Shown one piece after another: positions 56,621-64,000 of a stretch of DNA of 64,000 nt (position 1 is the stretch's first letter; every line of letters starts with the position of its first letter). The notes under the pieces are model-generated. The model was given only the letters and a program-made list of their open reading frames with translations, ran no database searches and was not told the origin of the DNA. This DNA is from Unio delphinus (Eukaryota > Mollusca > Bivalvia > Unionida > Unionidae): NCBI GenBank assembly GCA_029339505.1, contig JAQISU010001239.1, positions 2,909,501 to 2,973,500 of the forward strand, in the 5' to 3' direction. Position numbers and translations under genes: made by a program.

Positions 56621-56703
56621 TTCCCTTCAACTGATGTTTAATCTTTGATTGTCCACAGGAATGATACACAGCAATTATTCCACCTCTCACATACTGTAGT
56701 CTT
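56621..56703 (-). other. Probable 5' UTR part of ADGRL exon 1
   Basis: On the minus strand the sequence ATTCATGTTGCAG|AAG at about 56704 is an acceptable splice acceptor 83 bases before the ATG. The leader may therefore begin in an upstream noncoding exon, and the promoter would lie further right. I saw no convincing promoter in this window. An unspliced leader starting elsewhere is equally possible. Confidence 0.35.
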
Positions 56704-56744
56704 CTGCAACATGAATATTGACATTCAAAATTAATTAGTTGGTA

Positions 56745-57058
56745 TCAACTGATCCTGTTAGTCTATTTACCTGTTAATCTGCTTCCATTTATTGATCTAT
56801 TACCAGTAAATATATTACCTGTTAATCTATTGCCTCTTAACCTTATACCTGTTAATATATCTTACCTGTTAATCTGCTTCCAGTTAATATATTACCTGTT
56901 AATCTGCTTCCAGTTAATATATTACCTGTTAATCTGCTTCCAGTTAATATATTACCTGTTAATATGCTTCCAGTCAATGTATTACCTGTTAATATGCTTC
57001 CAGTTAATGTATTACCTGTTAATCTATTACCTATTAATATATTACCTACTAATCTTCA
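56745..57058 (+). repeat. 30-bp minisatellite, about 8-10 copies
   Basis: The unit is 'gttaatctgcttccagttaa' + 'tatattacct'. It lies only 40 bp upstream (gene sense) of the candidate exon 1 acceptor. Confidence 0.9.
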
Positions 57059-57222
57059 GTCAATGCAGCTACCATGTGAAAATAAAAGAAACTTCTTTCA
57101 TCAAGATAAAACATAAAAGTCAAATATAAAATCTTCATAACTGACACAAAAAAAATTCTAAGCTATTTCACCTTAATGAGACATGCTGCAATCATTTTAA
57201 ACCAAAACATCAAAACATGCTC

Positions 57223-57227
<5 letters not shown>

Positions 57228-57316
<89 letters not shown>
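57228..57316. repeat. (TA)n microsatellite, about 44 units
   Basis: An uninterrupted 89-bp TA run; self-complementary and likely length-variable. Confidence 0.98.
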
Positions 57317-57319
<3 letters not shown>

Positions 57320-57554
57320 CATCCTTACACTACTCTTATGTAAAACAAAAATTCTTCAGAAAGCTCAAAATTAAAATGGTAGGGGGTATTCAAAATGCTT
57401 GATTTTTTGAAGCGAAACAAGTACCTGCAAACAGAACAAGATACCCAAACTATATTAGTGACAGTTTTAATGTATTTCTTGCCATATCTACTCCACACCT
57501 GAAAAGACATACAGATGTATTGTTCCAACAGCAATCCTAAGTGATTCTTCACTC

Positions 57555-58060
57555 TTGTGGAATCTGAACTTACAGCTACTGACTTCCATTTCAACTGGGG
57601 TGGTTCTAAGGTACAAGCATTATAATGCAGGTACCAAGTTTATGAGAACTAAGGATCTTCAGTCCCAAAAGAAATGCACGGTCAAATATATTTTTAGTAA
57701 CAGCAACAAAGTCCTCAAGAAAACACACCCAAAAATCAAAGGAGTTTTTTTAGGGTATAGAAAAATGTATTGTACAGCACTGAAATTATAATCCAGAAAA
57801 GAAATGCAATGCCCAACTCTAAATACAGGATATTTGTAATGTCAGTGACCTTGAAAATGGAGCTACTGACCTCCAAATGATGAAGGGTTCTTCCTATGGA
57901 AAGAGGGAAAATGTACTAAATTTCTTGAAATTATGTTACCTGAAATTAAGTTATCATGCAAAATGCAAGCCAAAATCTACTTTTAGCAGCTATGACCTTG
58001 AACTTGGAGATTCCGACTTCCAAAATCAAGACATCTTCTAAAAACTAGGAAAACGTGTAC
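57555..58060 (+). repeat. F5-related repeat
   Basis: Three loose units carry 'gagctactgacctccaaatg', 'gaccttgaacttggagattc' and 'tttttagtaacagcaac'. Confidence 0.55.
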
Positions 58061-58459
58061 AAAGTTAGATTAAACCTAATGTCAATAAAACTGTAAATTG
58101 ATATAAAGTCCTAATAAACATAATCAAACCTACCTTAAAAGTAACTTGCATAAAGCAATAAACTGTTTTTAAAGTCCACCACCTTTAAATAATACATGAA
58201 ATACTGTACTGTGTAATCAGCCACTAGTCTTTTATACGCTGTACCTCTTACTTCCCCATAATGCTGGATACTTCCTACAGGTATGACTGCACATCTCTCC
58301 TATACTGTTTATAATGCTAGAAATTATGTCTCCTTGTGATAGTACTGGTGATTCATTGAATGATGTACAAGACTGTGCATATTCTTGAGAAATAGTAAAA
58401 TTATTTATTTTAAGGCTTAACTAATTGAGCTGATTTAACTGCTGTACATACATATGAGT

Positions 58460-58610
58460 TCAAGTGTGAAATGCACAGACACAGAACTGCTATCACATAA
58501 TGCTTTGGCAGATCTGGGTCTGTGCAGTTTGTTAGAAGTAATCAGTAGAAAAAACAACACAGACCATGATCTGATTTGCAGTTTGACTTATAAAAAGAGA
58601 ATCTCACATG
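58460..58610. mobile_element. F2 copy
   Basis: 'cagacacagaactgctatca', 'ggcagatctgggtctgtgca', 'agtaatcagtagaaaaaaca' and 'agaccatgatctgatttgca' occur in family order. Confidence 0.6.
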
Positions 58611-60999
58611 CGTACTGATTTAATTTTAAAACTCACCGATAAATGTCCATCTTCTACAAGCCGAAAAGGCTGGACATTTTTTAACAAGTTTCATAAATGT
58701 AATAAAAAAAAACATCGCCAATTTAATATTAAACCATATTAGATTTTTTCTTCAGTTTACATCAGTTGAAATTAAAGAGAAGGAAGAACAAATACAAAAA
58801 TCATTTATTCTAAGTAGCTACACCTTTCATTTGTTGAGCACAAAAAAATAGTCCCCAATGAAGTATTAATGTCTAAAAGCAAATTAAACTTTTTTTTACA
58901 AATTATAAATCAAATCAACAGAACACTTTACGCGGATAAAATCATTTTTCAACACAAAATGTCAAATGCATTTGATATGTCATGTTGTTTAATGCAGTTA
59001 TCAGAGTACAGTAGAAAATCCACGTTTATCCTAAAAGGTGTCACTTTCACGGCAAAACATTACGTTGTTGCAATATTCATGTGAAAGAAGGATTACTGTA
59101 TTCAGAACAATTCTCAAATTTACTGTGAAGTATTTCAACCAGATAGTTTGATTTTTAACAACAGGATATAGAAAACATGACAAATTTCATTTTGGGACGG
59201 AACTGTATCACATATTTACCATATATATATGTTGTGAATAAGTTGTGCTTGGATGAAATTCAGTCAGTTGGGAAAGCAGTTCATGTCCACATTTTTCTGT
59301 GAACTGATGTAAGTATATTTATAAGTTAATATTTAACCCATGTTTGTATATAGGGTAGACTCCATATTACAGGTATACTATTCCCCCCTACCCCTACATG
59401 TGCTATCAACTGAATTAATACCCTTAGTTTTACTAGTTTTCTTATCTTGGGGGTTCTACACCATTTTTTAAAGCATGATATTGCTATAAAAGACAACAAA
59501 CCTCTATGGATGTAAATTCTCCATATTCTGAAAGTCATGATCTTTTTACCAAATTCTCTTTGGTCAATCAATTTGAAAAATGCACACCAAAATGTTCATA
59601 TCATAAGTAAAAAGTTCCATAAAATGGGGAAAAGACAATATTCTCATTATTGTAGCCAATCAATAAAGGGAATAATGCACAAGAATTTCATGGGCTTATC
59701 TGGACCAATCAGAATCACACTTGTAAGTTGATTTGATGTAATATCAAAAACATTCAACTCTACACCCTAGCCTAAGCCATGAAGAGTATATAGCATAGAA
59801 TTCTCAACAGATTTCTATATAAACTAAAACCAATTACAGGCACTTTTAACAGGTAATATTTTTAACTATAAATTGTGAATGGAATTCAAAAAAAGTTAAG
59901 CTTAACAGAACTTCACTAACCAATTTAAGAATATTGATGCAAGTAAAAAATACCTTAAAAGTCTTGGGCTGGGTTATGCAACACTCGATGTGTGTTAAAT
60001 GCAAGATCAACCATTCATGATTCAAATGAATACATGAAAATATTTGTCAGGTAACCAATATTTCCATTAACCAAAACTAGGGATACAGGCAATATCTTAT
60101 GAATTCAATTTCATAAACAGATGCAAGTAAATTGAATCAATTTTCAGACTGGTTGTTTGTTTGGTTGGGTTGGGTTTGTTTTTTTTGGGGGGGGGGGGGT
60201 ATGAGAGGGGGGGGCATCCTAGAGATGAAAAATGTTTGGGAAATTTCATTTTTGTCAAAGTTCCCAGAAAATGCATGCACAGAAAGGTGTATGTGACTCC
60301 ACATAATCACACTAATTAATATTCCATGATTAATCATGCTAGTACATGTACATAGATTTATCAGGTGATAAATGGGGTTGGTTACTATGGCAAGGTAGTA
60401 ATACCATCTGGTATACTCAGGGTATCTGTATCAGTGTATTTGTAACTTAGCAAACCAATTTTCACTAAAAAAAATGTCATGCCCACCAAATTTTTAACAT
60501 GAATAAGGTCTGTAGGTTATAAACACTGATGATGACCCAGATGTACAAGTTGTTGATTTCTGGGACCATGTATAGAGATCTTAGCTGACAGTTTTACAGT
60601 GCCATGTTATACAAAGGAAAATATATTAAAAACATATTGACAAGCTGAATTTGCAGAGGGTACATAAAAAATATGATTTATATTTTGGAGGGGGAAACAA
60701 ACATACTTTCAACAACTTGCTATCTTATACAGTACCAAAAAAATTATATATTTTTGCCAACTTTAAATTTGCTGAAATTTTAAATTGTAGCTACAAAATC
60801 AAGATTTGCTAAAATGTAACAAAACATAAAAAAATTAATTTACAGTATTATACCTGGTATTATCCTGTGAATGAGCACATAACAAATAATCACATAGGAC
60901 ACTTATAAATATCAAAGTTATTTTTGTAAATTAAAGTAGTACATGTATTTGAATTTTAATAAATACCATAACAATAAGAAGCATTTTCACTGAGTTTCA

Positions 61000-62540
61000 A
61001 AAAATTTGTTCAAATTTTTGTTATGTCACAAAATTCAAAATAATGAAAGCTGTGACCTTAAGAACAAATTTAGTAAAGTTACTGGGCATTAAAGTAAAGA
61101 TAAACAGTTTTTTTATAAAGGTAATCAGTGACTTTTACCTTTAAATTAAATGCCAATTGTGACAAATAAGATGTAATATACCAAATTTCATCCACTTATC
61201 TTAAGGTAAATAGTTCTTAAGTTAGAAAACAGAAGGGAAAATGTAATCAAAATCTACTAAAACTGTGTGTGACCTTGACCCTGAAGATAGCCCCAAGGTA
61301 TGTGACATAACTTCTGGTGACGATTTATAGCTGTAGCTTTAACAAGTTTCCTTACTCAATCTCGAATGACTCCAAAATTGTAGGGTACATAGAAAAGTGT
61401 TATCAAAAACTAAACACAAGACATCAAAACAATGATCGTGACGACAGGATCTCTAGTTTGGAATGACACACAGTCTAATAATGACATATAGGAAAACAGA
61501 GTTGCATCTCTCAATCTCAAACAGCTCTGAACTAATGAGGTTAAACTGAAATTTGAAAACACTGAGCCATGACCTTGACCCTGAATATATGAAATCCAAC
61601 ATTATTAAAAAAAAATCTAATGAAATGATAAAACTGAAAATAATTTTTATTAGGTTTTAATTCCAAGTCCATTAAATTGATGTAGCCTATCAAAGAAAGC
61701 ATGAGAGTTACTGTTTAAAGTAACAATGATCAACATTTTATTTTTCACATTTAATAGGAGGAAAGATGTTATTTTTTTTCAATGAATCAGCACATGATTT
61801 TGTACTCGTGCTCATCAAATCCACTTATTTGAAAATACATCTCAATTTCAGTCTAACTGATATACAAGTTATACAAAGTTTCATCCTTTTGTCTTACAAG
61901 TTACACAGCAAAACAAAGTTTGAAAACTTAAAACACTCAATCATGACCTTGACCTTGAAGATAGATCTTTAACATGGCACTTGTACACAACACACCTTCT
62001 AATAATGGTGTATAGGGATACTAAGTTTCATTCTTTTGTCGCAAATTGTTTTAAAATTAAATGTAAAATTTAATTTTAAAATTTCCTAGCGTTTTAAAAT
62101 TATGGAGCATGAAGTAAAGTATGATGGAAAGAGTTATGTTCATGATACATAGCGCCTTTAATCTGATTATGAAACACCTTCTAAAGCCAATTTATGATTA
62201 TACAGAGTTTAATCTCATACAGTTCAAGAATTTAGGGCAGATGGAAAAGAATGAAAATCTGTAAAACAATGACCCATGACCTTGACCCTGAAGATAGGGT
62301 CCCTAATGTGGTAAACATGATGTGTAAGTATACCAGGTTTCAAGTAGCTTGAAAATTATAACATGGAAATGAAATTACCGCAGATGTATGGACTGACAAA
62401 TGGAAATGTGAATATTTACTGTGTGACAATATGTCCCCCACATTTGCATAAAGATGGTGGACTGTAATTTGTATTGTACTTACATTTTCATGCAAGTGTA
62501 TCACTAACTGATCAAAGTTCAATAAAGTTCCTATCATACA
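61000..62540 (+). repeat. Dispersed family F5 ('gaccttgaccctgaagatag') array
   Basis: 'tgaccttgaccctgaagata' occurs near 61270, 61570, 61945 and 62280 in units of about 300-370 bp. These also carry 'accaaatttcatccacttat' / 'gtttcattcttttgtcgcaa'. Confidence 0.7.
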
Positions 62541-63223
62541 AATTTTATCTTCAAAATTTCAAGCATATGGTTTCAATGTGCCTTAGATGTTGACTGTTCT
62601 ACTTCCTGACTACATGCAGTTTCATTATTTTCTGTGTTCAGTCACTGTCTTATAGTTACCTACACTGTAAATAATTATGAAAATGAAACAACAAATTCAT
62701 ACTGAGGACTTTTTATCCTTCCATCTAATGTATAAATCCCTGCTGATGCCAATTTCCTTAACATATGTCTGTCACTTCTGCACATATACACACCACCTTC
62801 CATAGTCAGGTTTTTCCCCTTCCCAGAATTCCATTGATTTGTATTGCAACTGACATTTTCATAATGCTCAATCATAATTCAACAATAAAAATATGAATTT
62901 ATTTGTATTTGTTATGAAAGTAGACATTTATTGGCAGTATTATGAATTTATTTGTATTTGTTATGAAAGTAGACATTTTTTGGCAGTATTATGAATTTTT
63001 CATAGATAATACAAGATCCAGCTTTACAACAATTACTTGTAATTAGAGACCTAATTAAATAACTATTTAAATAATTTCCACTGAAATAAAAACTATTTGA
63101 CAAAAGAATCTAATAAATATATGAAACTCATTGATTAATGTCCAGCTTTTGCACACCAAGGTTTTCAATAGTTAGACATTATTCACCTTGTTTCACAAAT
63201 TCAATAATAAATCATCACCCATT

Positions 63224-63226
<3 letters not shown>

Positions 63227-63265
<39 letters not shown>

Positions 63266-63299
63266 GTGCGTGCATGCGTGCGTGTGTGTGTGTGTGTGT
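63227..63299. repeat. (CT)n and (GT)n microsatellites
   Basis: CT repeats at 63227-63261, then 'gtatgtgcgtgcatgcgtgc' and GT repeats to 63299. Confidence 0.97.
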
Positions 63300-63689
63300 A
63301 TTTTCCAGCACTGTTCAATCTTCAGAAGTACTCAAATTATGTTCGATTCCAAAAAAGCAAGTTTTAGTCTACAGTCTGAAGCAGAAAACTGCTACTATAG
63401 CCAAGAAAATTAATCTCCCTCTGTGACATGGGTAATTGGCTAATTAGAAGCAAAACTCCAATTTATAATTTGTAATTAACCAGTTGTGTCAAAGTCAGAC
63501 AGCAGTACTGATAACCCAACCCCGTCTGTGACTCACTTTGACTCCCACATACCTTTCACCTTATCTGAACAATAAACAGGCCCAACAATCCATCAACAAA
63601 GGTGTGGCTAATTACTGTTGAATGGTCTGGGGGAAGGTTAACTTGCCCTCTCCACATACTAGAATAACTGTTAAAACTAATCTCATAAA

Positions 63690-63915
63690 CCATACTTACT
63701 TGCTTATAAGTCCAGTCAAACTGCTAAGAACAAAAATCCTGATCTGCCATCACATAATGCAACTGGAGACCAAGATAAATGTTGTTTGTTCTACTGATTA
63801 CTCTCAACAAACTGAACAGATACAGATCTGCCTGTACATTATTATGCCATGGCAGATTTGGGCCTGTGCAGTTTGCCATTGGACTACATGTATAAGCATG
63901 TACAGATGGTAGTAA
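63690..63915. mobile_element. Palindromic MITE-like family F2, most complete copy
   Basis: Outer arms TGCTTATAAGTCCAGTCAAA and, inverted from the right, TGCTTATACATGTAGTCCAA form terminal repeats. Inside are two stem-forming blocks of the type GATCTGCC ... GGCAGAT ('gatctgccatcacataatg', 'catggcagatttgggcctg') around a 'ttctactgattactctcaac' centre. No coding capacity. Nine other copies or fragments occur in the window. Confidence 0.75.
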
Positions 63916-64000
63916 TAATGTATGACAAAAAAATTACCACAAATTTACAATTTTATGTGTACAATTATTTTTTTTTAAATATTATATATTTTACTGTATG

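Larger units (their letters stand above)
56704..64000. other. Region upstream of ADGRL exon 1
   Basis: It holds minisatellite and (TA)n, F5-like repeats (57.6-58.1 and 61.0-62.5 kb), F2 copies (58.5 and 63.7 kb), a poly-T/poly-G stretch (60178-60200) and CT/GT microsatellites. 58610-60990 and 62550-63220 show no recognised element. No convincing coding exon or promoter was seen. Confidence 0.5.

Noticed and set aside
56830..57129. 99-residue hydrophobic frame with YLLICFQ repeats
   Set aside because: Translation of the 30-bp minisatellite; its membrane-like look is accidental.

Overview
This window is AT-rich, intron-dominated, repeat-dense eukaryotic DNA, most likely from a bivalve mollusc. 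That assignment is inferred from the repeats: tRNA-derived SINEs ending in a GTGCTGAAAAATGGCGTTAAACC-type tail, a second tRNA-like SINE carrying GGCCTAGTGGTTAGAG, and diffuse arrays built on phrases such as 'gaccttgaccctgaagatag' and 'aagtttggtccaattctg', all of which I associate with bivalve genomes. No bacterial operon, CRISPR array or genuine tRNA/rRNA gene is visible. Most long open frames are by-products of tandem repeats whose period is a multiple of three.

The one clear host gene runs on the minus strand across almost the whole window. It can be assembled from eight phase-compatible exons with GT-AG junctions, and it encodes the N-terminal ectodomain of a latrophilin-type adhesion GPCR (ADGRL/CIRL/LAT-1 family). 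The order is signal peptide (56.6 kb), first half of a galactose/rhamnose-binding (SUEL, Gal_lectin) domain (40.1 kb), second half of that domain, Ser/Thr linker plus start of the hormone-receptor (HRM) domain (11.8 kb), end of HRM (11.2 kb), and three GAIN-domain exons (6.2, 4.3 and 1.4 kb). The GPS site, seven-helix domain and tail must lie beyond position 1. No olfactomedin exon was found between lectin and HRM, which fits an invertebrate family member.

The main discovery candidate is the second half of the lectin domain. It is present twice, at 32985-33091 and 24765-24871. Both copies are exactly 107 bp, have the same splice phases and are not divisible by three, so including both breaks the frame. 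This is the signature of mutually exclusive exons. The downstream copy keeps the canonical DPC motif of rhamnose-binding lectins; the upstream copy has NHC instead. A 42-bp candidate cassette exon (43904-43945) also fits the frame between signal peptide and lectin.

The introns hold a layered record of transposition: a decayed hAT transposon with perfect 8-bp target duplication (33559-36533), a 1.5-kb pogo/Tigger-like non-autonomous element (9018-10553), a 1158-bp solo LTR with 5-bp duplication (45137-46294), a 5'-truncated LINE (about 2497-3432), SINEs of two families, a palindromic MITE-like family, and a noncoding dispersed family (here F3, marked by 'ggcagccatattggat') that repeatedly served as insertion target. 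Many minisatellites (28, 31, 38, 46 and 48 bp among others) complete the picture.
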